33,761 nucleotides of DNA from Deltaproteobacteria bacterium. Lineage in GTDB: Bacteria; Myxococcota_A; Bradymonadia; REDH01. This document shows, piece by piece, positions 26,503 through 33,761 of this stretch. The position numbers and the translations under genes were made by a program. The notes under the pieces were generated by a model. That model saw nothing but the letters and a program-made list of their open reading frames with translations. It made no database searches and was not told the DNA's origin. The stretch lies in NCBI GenBank assembly GCA_013205435.1, contig JABMMX010000136.1:1-33761 (forward strand). The letters are read 5' to 3'. The stretch's first letter is position 1. Every line of letters starts with the position of its first letter.

Positions 26503-27932
26503 AGCAGGCCAGAGCAATCAAGAAGATGATGCGTCTTGCGACCGGAGTTTCGTTGCTGCTGCTAGCTGCCTGCGGCGCACCCCAACAGGTGCAGGTGGAG
26601 CGGGCGCAGGAGACGGGTCCCGTAGTGGTCGAGCGTGTGAAGACGCCCGAAGAGATCGAGGCGGAGCGGGTTGAGACCCTCAAGGCCACAAGGCAGGCTG
26701 CTTTTGACGCCTATGCCGACAAGGCCGACGAGGGCCGTCTGAAGCGGGCAGAGGCGGCACTCCGCACGGCCGTAGCGTTGGACGCGGACGATCCAAACAC
26801 CTGGTTCAACCTCGGTTTGGTCCTTGCTGAGCAGGGCGACACCACAGCCGCTTCGGACGCCTTCACGCGTGCGCAGACCATCGACGCGCAGTTTATGCGG
26901 GGCAAGGCCTACGAGGGCTACATCAAGCTCAAAGAGGGCGATACGGTCGGCGCCGAGCGGGTCTTCCGCGACTGCATCACGTCGCGCGAGAACGAGACGG
27001 GCTGCAACATCAACCTTGCGATTCTGCAGCGGCAGAAGCTGCTCGCAGCTGGCAAGCGCGATGCGAAGTCGGCGCAGGAGGCGATCGTCTTCCTTCGGTT
27101 TGCACTTGCCGGCGAGTCGCTGAGCGCCGACGCCTACGCCAACCTGGCGCGCATTTACTTCGACCTAGGCCGCATTGAGCTGGCGCGGGTCGTCTGTGAG
27201 AACGCGATTCAGCTCGGCTCGGACGCGGCGACGCTCCACAACCGGCTCGGTCTGATTGCGCTTGCGCAAAAAGATGTGATCACGGCCTACCGAGAGTTCC
27301 TAGCAGCCGTGAAGCGCGATCCGGACTATGTGGATGCCCACATGAACATCGGTGCGATGGCGCTGAACTTCCGCGATTTTGAGGTCGCCAAGCGGTCGTT
27401 CGAAGCGGTTCTCGCCAAGCGTGAGAATGACCGCGATGCACGCCGCTCCTACGGGGTTGCGCTTCGCGGGCTCGACGACGGCGCCGGCGCCGAGGCGCAG
27501 TACAACCAGCTTCTCGCGCAGAACCCGAACGACTTTGCGACGCTCTACAACCTGGCAATCCTTCAGCAGGAGTTCAGCGGCGACTACCCGAAGGCGGTCG
27601 CGACCTTCGAGCAGTTGAAGGCGGCGGTCGGCAAGAGCCGGTTCGAGCGGATGGAGGATGTGGACAAGCGCATCGTCGCGCTCAAGACCCTCATTGAGTT
27701 TGGTGCCGGTGACCCTGAGCCGGAGCCGGAGGCTATGCCCGAGATGCTCGAAGGCATCGAGCCTGCACCGGCGGCCGAGCCCGCACCGGCAGCCGAGCCC
27801 GCACCGGCGGCCGAGCCCGCACCGGCGGCCGAGCCCGCACCGGCGGTTGAGCCCGCGCCGGCGGCTGAGCCCGCACCAGCAGCCGAGCCCGCACCGGCAG
27901 CCGAGCCGGCTCCGGAAGGTTCGGGAGCCTAG
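26499..27932 (+). CDS. TPR lipoprotein, GltE-like
   Basis: Lipobox SLLLLAACG; TPR units (NTWFNLGLVLAEQGDTTAASDAFTRAQ; VDAHMNIGAMALNFRDFEVAKRSFEAVL); C-terminal EPAPAA repeats. GGAGG before the GTG start, which overlaps the previous stop. The GltE assignment also relies on neighbourhood. Confidence 0.7.
   Translation: MKQARAIKKMMRLATGVSLLLLAACGAPQQVQVERAQETGPVVVERVKTPEEIEAERVETLKATRQAAFDAYADKADEGRLKRAEAALRTAVALDADDPNTWFNLGLVLAEQGDTTAASDAFTRAQTIDAQFMRGKAYEGYIKLKEGDTVGAERVFRDCITSRENETGCNINLAILQRQKLLAAGKRDAKSAQEAIVFLRFALAGESLSADAYANLARIYFDLGRIELARVVCENAIQLGSDAATLHNRLGLIALAQKDVITAYREFLAAVKRDPDYVDAHMNIGAMALNFRDFEVAKRSFEAVLAKRENDRDARRSYGVALRGLDDGAGAEAQYNQLLAQNPNDFATLYNLAILQQEFSGDYPKAVATFEQLKAAVGKSRFERMEDVDKRIVALKTLIEFGAGDPEPEPEAMPEMLEGIEPAPAAEPAPAAEPAPAAEPAPAAEPAPAVEPAPAAEPAPAAEPAPAAEPAPEGSGA
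27759..27914 (+). repeat. In-frame 18-bp tandem repeat encoding EPAPAA
   Basis: Unit approximately GAGCCCGCACCGGCGGCC; about 8 full copies plus a partial copy, with a few substitutions (one EPAPAV). Confidence 0.93.
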
Positions 27933-27941
27933 TCAGGAACT

Positions 27942-27970
27942 TTGAGCAAACGTGGGTGTCAAGGTAACGC
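27942..27970 (+). promoter_or_regulatory. Weak candidate promoter TTGAGC-N17-TAACGC
   Basis: Located in the 60-nt gap before the 79-aa ORF at 27996. Confidence 0.25.
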
Positions 27971-27995
27971 GGCAGTCCGACGAAGGGAGTGAACA

Positions 27996-28235
27996 ATGAA
28001 TCAAAAGATCACTTTGAGCATGGTTGCTGGACTTCTCCTGCTTGCCTCTTCGGCCTCGGCCCAAGAGACGCAGAAGGAGACCAATTTCAACTTCGAAGAG
28101 GACGTTGTCACCGGTACCTTGGTCCGTCCGGACCAGGAGACAGTGACCGGTCTTCGTCGTGGCAAGGAGTCGAGCTTGATCAAGATCCGGAAGGATTTTG
28201 TGACGGAGATGGTGCAGTCGGTAGAGCGCTTCTGA
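27996..28235 (+). CDS. Small exported protein, CglF-like candidate
   Basis: Signal peptide MNQKITLSMVAGLLLLASSASAQ and mature 'ETNFNFEEDVVTGTLVRPDQETVTGLRRGKESSLIKIRKDFVTEMVQSVERF'. AGGGAG before the ATG. Lies between the GltE-like and GltG-like genes. Confidence 0.6.
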   Translation: MNQKITLSMVAGLLLLASSASAQETQKETNFNFEEDVVTGTLVRPDQETVTGLRRGKESSLIKIRKDFVTEMVQSVERF

Positions 28236-28277
28236 GCGTGTTCGGCGAGAGCGGGCGTTCGAACCTGAGGATGAACG

Positions 28278-30026
28278 ATGTCTGAATCGAGACTGTTGAT
28301 TTTTGAGATCTATCGCGATGGCGCCCACGAGCGCACGGAGCGGTTAGAGCAGGACGTTGTGAAGATTGGCAGCCATGCCAAGTCCCACATCTTCCTAGAT
28401 GACGCGAATGTGAGCCGCGTGCATGCCGTGGTGGAGGTTACGGGTGACGACGTGTTCGTCATCGACCTCGGCTCCGGGAAGGGCACGACGGTAGCGGGTC
28501 AACGTGTGAACAAGCAGAAGCTTTCGCATGGCGACCGGATTGGCGTGGGCGGCTACGAGCTTGTCATTCGCTTCCACGAGGTGGGTGAGCGGAGCGGCGC
28601 CGGTGGCGCAGGCGGCGGCTCAGAGACGGTTGTAGTGGAGACGGACGACGAGATTTACACGCGCCGCTTCCTGCGCCGTGCTGAGAAGTCGGATGGTTCG
28701 GTCGAAGCGGCGATGCTGTTCCGCGACCTTGTGATCGTAGACGACCTGTACCAGCTGCCGACGACGCTGAAGGTCGGTTCGGGCGCTGATTGCCAGTTCC
28801 AGATTGAGTTGGACCTGATCCCGGGCGGCGAGATTGTGTTGCTGGAGGTGTCGAACGGCGAGCCGGTTCTTCTTCTCCGCGAGGGGATGGAGGGCGAGAT
28901 CTGGGTTGGCGATAGCCACTTCACGCCTGCCGAGGCGATGGCGTCGGGCCGTGCGACGCAGGCGGGAGCAGTCTGGAAGTTGGCGCTGACGGGTGAGACG
29001 CGCGCCCGGCTCGTGATGGGGGAGCTGGTCTTCTTCTTGCGCCGGAGCGAGATTCCCAAGTTCGTCTTCCCGATCAAGCGCGACTGGCGTGCAGCAGGTC
29101 TTGCGCTGGCGGTGTCGACGCTCATTCAGGGTGGGCTTATCCTCGTGTCGCTGCTGATGCCCCCAGAGGTCGGCGAGCTCGCCATGGAGCGTGAGGCGCA
29201 GCTGAATCGCTACGTGCAGATGCTTCTCGTGAAGCCTGAGGAAAAGAAGCCCGAGGAGAAGCCTGAGTGGCTGAAGGAGAAGCAGGAGGCCGACGAGAAG
29301 GCCGACAAGGGTGCTGAGAAGGCTGATAAGAGCAAGCCCGAGGACAAGCCGAAGGATAAGCCGGAGGAGGTGACGGAGCTCGCCCGTGCTGAGGCGCGCG
29401 ACGAGGCTATGAACCGCGGCGCAGTTGATGTGCTGAACCAGCTCGGTCCATCGAATGTCTTTGGTGGCGATGCAGCGGCAGGTGTGGCGGAGCTTGAGGC
29501 GATTGGTGGCGTGAGCGACACGGGCCTGGGCCAGAGCTACGGGCAGGGCGGTCTGGGTAAGTTTGGCGGCGGCCTCCAAGGTGGCGGCGGCCGGCTGTCG
29601 ACGGGCGTTGGCGGTGGCGCGATCGGCGTTGGTCGTTCGGGCGGTAGCAATGTCGGCGGAAATCTCCGCGAGGTGTCGGGCCGCAAGGTGCGCACGCCGG
29701 TGGTTTCGTCGCAGCCGTTCACGCTGACGGGGGCGCTCGACATGGACATCGTTCGTCGCGTCATCGCCGAGCATCGGCGCGAGATCGTGGCCTGCTACGA
29801 GACGGAGCTTCAGAAGGTACCGGACCTCCAGGGGCGTATCGACGTGGAGTTCGTCATCGGGCCTGATGGCGCTGTGGGCGGAACGAAGCTGAAGGCGTCG
29901 ACCATGAAGAACGATGCGGTACACGCCTGTGTCCAGCGCCGCGTAAAGCAGTGGCGCTTTCCTGAGCCGAAGGGAGGAGGAACGGTACGCGTCTCCTACC
30001 CGTGGATCTTCACCTCTGGCGGTTAG
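28278..30026 (+). CDS. FHA - TM - Lys/Glu-rich and Gly-rich linker - AgmX/PglI C-terminal domain protein (GltG-like)
   Basis: N-terminal FHA-like (HIFLDDANVSRVHAVVEVTGDDVFVIDLGSGKGTTVAG); TM GLALAVSTLIQGGLILVSLLM; C-terminal EIVACYETELQKVPDLQGRIDVEFVIGPDGAVGGTKLKASTMKNDAVHACVQRRVKQWRFPEPKGGGTVRVSYPWIF. Confidence 0.8.
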   Translation: MSESRLLIFEIYRDGAHERTERLEQDVVKIGSHAKSHIFLDDANVSRVHAVVEVTGDDVFVIDLGSGKGTTVAGQRVNKQKLSHGDRIGVGGYELVIRFHEVGERSGAGGAGGGSETVVVETDDEIYTRRFLRRAEKSDGSVEAAMLFRDLVIVDDLYQLPTTLKVGSGADCQFQIELDLIPGGEIVLLEVSNGEPVLLLREGMEGEIWVGDSHFTPAEAMASGRATQAGAVWKLALTGETRARLVMGELVFFLRRSEIPKFVFPIKRDWRAAGLALAVSTLIQGGLILVSLLMPPEVGELAMEREAQLNRYVQMLLVKPEEKKPEEKPEWLKEKQEADEKADKGAEKADKSKPEDKPKDKPEEVTELARAEARDEAMNRGAVDVLNQLGPSNVFGGDAAAGVAELEAIGGVSDTGLGQSYGQGGLGKFGGGLQGGGGRLSTGVGGGAIGVGRSGGSNVGGNLREVSGRKVRTPVVSSQPFTLTGALDMDIVRRVIAEHRREIVACYETELQKVPDLQGRIDVEFVIGPDGAVGGTKLKASTMKNDAVHACVQRRVKQWRFPEPKGGGTVRVSYPWIFTSGG

Positions 30027-30089
30027 TTGGCGCTGTCTGCGGCGCAGGCCGGAGATGCGGTGGATGCTGGGGAAAATGGCACTCCCCGC

Positions 30090-30117
30090 TTGCCGATGGT
30101 TTGGCAGCGGGTAGAGT
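30090..30117 (+). promoter_or_regulatory. Candidate promoter TTGCCG-N16-TAGAGT
   Basis: Intergenic, upstream of the ATG at 30177. Confidence 0.35.
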
Positions 30118-30176
30118 GAGCGTTGTGTTCGAATGTGCCGCGCTCGTCGGTGCAGGCTTCTTCGGGAGAGCGCTCC

Positions 30177-31061
30177 ATGCAGTTTGGTTGGTGTTTGCTT
30201 CTGGTCTGTCTGTCCGCTCCCTTTTTTGGCGGGTGCGATGCGAAGCGTGCCGAGGCCCTTCAGTTGGTGGAGAAGGGGCTCGCAGTTGCCGCCGAGAACG
30301 GTGAGTTCGAGGCAGAGAAGCTGTTCAGCGAAGCAGCAAACATCTGCCCCGAGTGTGGCGAGGCGCACCTCAACCGCGGCGTGCTTCAGCTTCAACACTA
30401 TCGCAACCCATCGGAGGCTGTGGGTTCGCTCGAGCGCGCCACGAAACTGCTGCCGACCGATGTTTCTGCGCACTACTACTTGGGTGTGGCGCTTCAGGAT
30501 CTCGGCAAGTCCGAGCGGGCCGAGGCGGCCTTTGGCGAGGCGCTGAAGATCAACGCAGGCCACGCTCTCTCTCTCCTGCACCTGGGGCGGCTGATGGAGG
30601 CCGCCGACAAGCCGCTCGAGGCGGCGTCGCGTTACAACGCTGCCATCGTTGCCGACGGCTACCTGGCGCAGGCCTATGTCTCTCTCGGTTCGCTCTATGC
30701 GCGGTACGGTCGTTTCGCTGACTCGAAAGCGGTGTTCGACAACGGGCTTGCGAACAACAGCAGCTCGCCCGCGCTGATGGCTGCCGCTGGTTACGCAGCG
30801 CTCTCGTCGGGTGACACCGACCGGGCGATCGACCTGCTGAAGAAGGGGTTTGAAGCGGGCGATACCAGCCCCAGCACACCTTACAATCTGGGCGTTGCCT
30901 ACGGCCGGCGCTTTGACGCAACGGGGGATCAGGAGGCGCGCCGGTACGCTGTTGCTGCGCTTGCGCGCGCGCAGACGAGCTGTAAGGCCGCCACGGAGGC
31001 CGCGCGTTGTGCGGCGACGCGCGATCGCATTGCACGGCTTGAGCTGCTCAAGCAGAACTGA
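30177..31061 (+). CDS. TPR-repeat lipoprotein
   Basis: MQFGWCLLLVCLSAPFFGGCDAK lipobox; TPR units (DVSAHYYLGVALQDLGKSERAEAAFGEALKINAGHALSLLHLGRLMEA). The ORF track start is 30123. Confidence 0.8.
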   Translation: MQFGWCLLLVCLSAPFFGGCDAKRAEALQLVEKGLAVAAENGEFEAEKLFSEAANICPECGEAHLNRGVLQLQHYRNPSEAVGSLERATKLLPTDVSAHYYLGVALQDLGKSERAEAAFGEALKINAGHALSLLHLGRLMEAADKPLEAASRYNAAIVADGYLAQAYVSLGSLYARYGRFADSKAVFDNGLANNSSSPALMAAAGYAALSSGDTDRAIDLLKKGFEAGDTSPSTPYNLGVAYGRRFDATGDQEARRYAVAALARAQTSCKAATEAARCAATRDRIARLELLKQN

Positions 31062-31141
31062 CGCACCGAGAGGCTGCGTTATCCGATTTCAGATAGTATG
31101 AGACTGGGGTCTGCAGACCCTGTTTCCTCGCCCAAGTGAAG

Positions 31142-33761
31142 ATGATGTCGAACCAGATTGCCAAGTTGCTCGCCGACCTTGCCGCCCGCCCTCAGCAGGT
31201 GGAACTGATAGATGAACTGGATCTGGCTTGGAGCAGCGAGGGCGACTGGGAGACGGTGGTCCGTGAGGTTCCCGTTCACGCGCGGCGCCTCTCAGACGGC
31301 GCGGCCTCTGCACGGCTGCTCGCGCGGTCGGCCTACATCGCGCGGCTGGGGTTGGATGATTCGGCGACTGCAGACGCGCTTCTGAACGAGGCGCTGACGC
31401 GGTCGTCCGATGCCGCAGCCTTTGCAGCGGCTGTGGTTGCGAGCGTGGAGAGTTCGGACGACTGGGATGTCGTGCTGGGCGCGCTAGAAGATGCGGAGGC
31501 AGCGATTGCATCTGCCGGCGCGAAGAGCCGGCTCGTTGTTGCGCAGGGCGTTGTTTTTGAGACGCACAAGCAGGACCACAAGTCTGCGATCGCGGCCTTC
31601 AAGCGGGCGGCGGAACTCGACCCGACGCATGCGGAGGCCTTCCGCCGCGGCCGGCTGCTTTTTGCGGCTGCCGGGAACTGGGAGAAGGTCGCGACCTTCC
31701 TCGGCGCTGAGGCGAAACTCGCTGGTTCGGCAGCTGCAAAGGCTGCGTTGATCGCCGAGGTGGCGGAGGTTCAGTTTGCCCATCTGGGTAATCCGTCTGC
31801 TGCGCGCGTGAAGGTTGCGGAGGCGCTGGCGATCGATGCGAGCTGCGCGGCTGCGCTCATGCTTTCGGCCAAGTTGCCGGCCGATCTGGGGGCCGGAGGC
31901 ACCGCGGTGCTGACAGCGCTTCCCGAGCCGGCGGCAGCACCTGTTGCGGCGGCTCCCATTGCGCCATCGCTGGTTGCACCCGCCCCGAAGCCGCCAGCGG
32001 CTCCTGCGGTCGCGGCACCTGTTGCGGCACCTGTTGCGGCACCTGTTGTGGCGGCTCCGGTTGTAGCAGCTCCGGTTGTGGCTCCTGTGGCGGCAGCGCC
32101 TTCGTTTGGTGCGCCGGCAACGGTCGCCGGCCCTCTCGACGCGGCCCGTTTTTTCCCGCTCGGGTGGGATGGCATCACGGCCTACATCGATGACCTGCGC
32201 GAGATTGCCTACGGCAGCGCCGAGGGTGCGACGCGGCTTGGTTCGCGTATCGTTGACCTTTTGGCGCGCGATGGCGCGGGCGACGATGCGCTGGCGCGTG
32301 AAGCCTGGGATCTGCTAAGCCTTTCGGACGACAAGTTCGGCCTCGCGCGGCAGCTTCTTGCGCCGCTTTATTGCCGCCGAAATGCGTGGTCAGAGCTGGA
32401 GATGCAGCTCGCTGACGCCGACAGCTCCGAGCCCGATGGTGGCTGGGCTGGCGCGCTCTATGTGGCCCGCTTCAATGCGCTTGGCGACCGTGCCGGTGCG
32501 GCGGAGATTGCGAGTCGTGCGGGTGCTGCCGCGCAGCGTGACGCAGAGGTTATCGACGCCGTTGTGAAGGGGAACTGGCGCAAGGCGCAGACGACCTTCA
32601 TGGAGCGGCTGTCGGGCTTTGGCGCGGCCGCTGAGGCAGAATCCTACCGTGAACTCGCCTACCTCGCGCTTGGCTTCCACGCCGAAGACAAGGTGGCAGA
32701 CTCGCTCCGCCGCGTGCTCAAGGCCAACAAGGCGGACGCCAGCGCGCGTGAGCTCGCGAAGGCGGTCTATCGTCGCAGCGAGAAGTGGCAGCCGCTCGCA
32801 GAGCTGCTGAAGCAGCATGCAGACGAGGCGCAGCGCGAGTCGTCGTGGCGGAGTTCGATGCTGCGTGAGCTGCTGCGCATCTACCGCGATGAGCTCAAGC
32901 AGGACATGCTGGTCGTGACGACCTACCAGGCGCTCGCGCAGCTTCACCCGACCGACCTTTCGCTCCTCGACGAGCTCGGCGGCCGGCTGGAGTCGCTGGG
33001 TCGCTGGCCCGATCTCATCGATGTGCGCCGCAAGCGGATCGCGGCGTTGGATAGCGATTCCGACCGCATCATGGCGATGCGTGAGCTTGCGCAGCTCTAC
33101 CTGGTCCGGTTCTCGAACCAGGCTGAGGCCATCAAGCTGTTCGAGCAGATTCGCGAGTTGGACGAGTCGGACGACGGCGCCATTGCCTCCCTTGAAGACC
33201 TCTATGACAAGCGTCGTGAGTGGGAGAAGCTCATTGCGATCAAGCGGATGCTCGCCGAACGGGCCTTCGGGAACGATGAGCGCATCAAGTATCTGCGCGA
33301 TGCGGCCGATGTCGCTGCGACCAAGGCGCGGAAGCCGGAGCTTGCGGTTGCGCTCTGGGGCGAGGTGCTCGACTGCGACGCGAACGACCTTCAGGCGCTG
33401 TCGGCGCTCGAGCAGGGTTACGAGCGGGAGAAGAACTTTGCCCGTCTTGCGGAGATTGTGGAGCGGAAGGCTGCGGCGACGATGGAGGCCGCCCCGAAGG
33501 CGCTGGCGCTGCTCAAGCTGGCGCAGCTTCTGGGTGATCGTCTCGGGCAGACCGAGCGTGCGCTTGAGGTCTACGAGGAGCTCCTCACGGTGGAGCCGGC
33601 CAATGCGCGAGCACGGGAGGCCATCCGCAAGGGCGCCATTGAACTCCAGCAGTGGGAGCGGCTCGAACTGCTCTACGCGCGGGACGAGAACTGGTCGGAG
33701 TATGCCCGCCAGTTGGAGGGGCTCGTTGGCACGGTCAAGCAGGCCGACATCAAGGTGGAGC
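31142..33761 (+). CDS. Very large TPR-repeat protein, 3' truncated by window edge (not in supplied ORF track)
   Basis: Open frame from ATGATG at 31142/31145 to the window end (at least 873 codons). Begins (M)MSNQIAKLLADLAARPQQVELIDELDLAWSSEGDWETVVREV; TPR-like segments; A/P/V-rich linker near 31910-32105. Confidence 0.8.
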   Translation, partial: MMSNQIAKLLADLAARPQQVELIDELDLAWSSEGDWETVVREVPVHARRLSDGAASARLLARSAYIARLGLDDSATADALLNEALTRSSDAAAFAAAVVASVESSDDWDVVLGALEDAEAAIASAGAKSRLVVAQGVVFETHKQDHKSAIAAFKRAAELDPTHAEAFRRGRLLFAAAGNWEKVATFLGAEAKLAGSAAAKAALIAEVAEVQFAHLGNPSAARVKVAEALAIDASCAAALMLSAKLPADLGAGGTAVLTALPEPAAAPVAAAPIAPSLVAPAPKPPAAPAVAAPVAAPVAAPVVAAPVVAAPVVAPVAAAPSFGAPATVAGPLDAARFFPLGWDGITAYIDDLREIAYGSAEGATRLGSRIVDLLARDGAGDDALAREAWDLLSLSDDKFGLARQLLAPLYCRRNAWSELEMQLADADSSEPDGGWAGALYVARFNALGDRAGAAEIASRAGAAAQRDAEVIDAVVKGNWRKAQTTFMERLSGFGAAAEAESYRELAYLALGFHAEDKVADSLRRVLKANKADASARELAKAVYRRSEKWQPLAELLKQHADEAQRESSWRSSMLRELLRIYRDELKQDMLVVTTYQALAQLHPTDLSLLDELGGRLESLGRWPDLIDVRRKRIAALDSDSDRIMAMRELAQLYLVRFSNQAEAIKLFEQIRELDESDDGAIASLEDLYDKRREWEKLIAIKRMLAERAFGNDERIKYLRDAADVAATKARKPELAVALWGEVLDCDANDLQALSALEQGYEREKNFARLAEIVERKAAATMEAAPKALALLKLAQLLGDRLGQTERALEVYEELLTVEPANARAREAIRKGAIELQQWERLELLYARDENWSEYARQLEGLVGTVKQADIKVE

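Noticed and set aside
23158-26517. 1119-aa antisense ORF spanning the whole large TPR gene
   Set aside because: Leu/Arg/His-rich translation without domain logic; the + strand ORF has a signal peptide and TPR pattern. Long antisense frames are expected in high-GC DNA with this codon usage.
27658-27996. ORFs in other frames across the EPAPAA repeat (HRRPSPHRRPSP and PVRARPPVRARP)
   Set aside because: Repeat read in alternative frames; the GltE-like frame is supported by lipobox, TPR and RBS.
28620-30581. 653-aa antisense ORF over the GltG-like gene
   Set aside because: Covers a clear FHA/TM/AgmX-type gene on the opposite strand; biased composition.

Overview
This 33.8-kb, high-GC window looks like chromosomal DNA from a Myxococcota/deltaproteobacterial-type bacterium (inference from gene content). 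No rRNA, CRISPR array, transposon or phage module was recognised. Left part (1-13.6 kb): tandem DUF3857/transglutaminase-like proteins, a PlsB-type acyltransferase, an exported protein plus a Cys-rich MopE/FGE-like lipoprotein, a Cys-rich mini-ORF, an aminotransferase, coaD, rsmD, a tRNA-Ile(GAT)/tRNA-Ala(TGC) pair and an FHA protein. Middle (13.5-20.9 kb): a PEGA-like exported protein, clpX, and the rpsP-khpA-rimM-trmD-rplS-(unknown membrane protein)-rnhB-yraN series. Right part (21-33.8 kb): a co-directional run of TPR proteins and lipoproteins, a small exported protein and an FHA-TM-AgmX/PglI-type C-terminal protein. That run resembles a Glt/Nfs-type (myxobacterial gliding or spore-coat) trans-envelope complex without its motor genes, and I consider it the most interesting system here. 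The last large ORF (31142 to window end) is missing from the supplied ORF track because it has no stop inside the window. Other notable signals: convergent genes sharing overlapping stop codons at three of four junctions, a recurring TTGACN-N16-18-TAGNNN promoter-like motif, a GC-skew sign change across the window, and several apparently degenerate enzyme domains. All family calls come from reading motifs; no database search was run.
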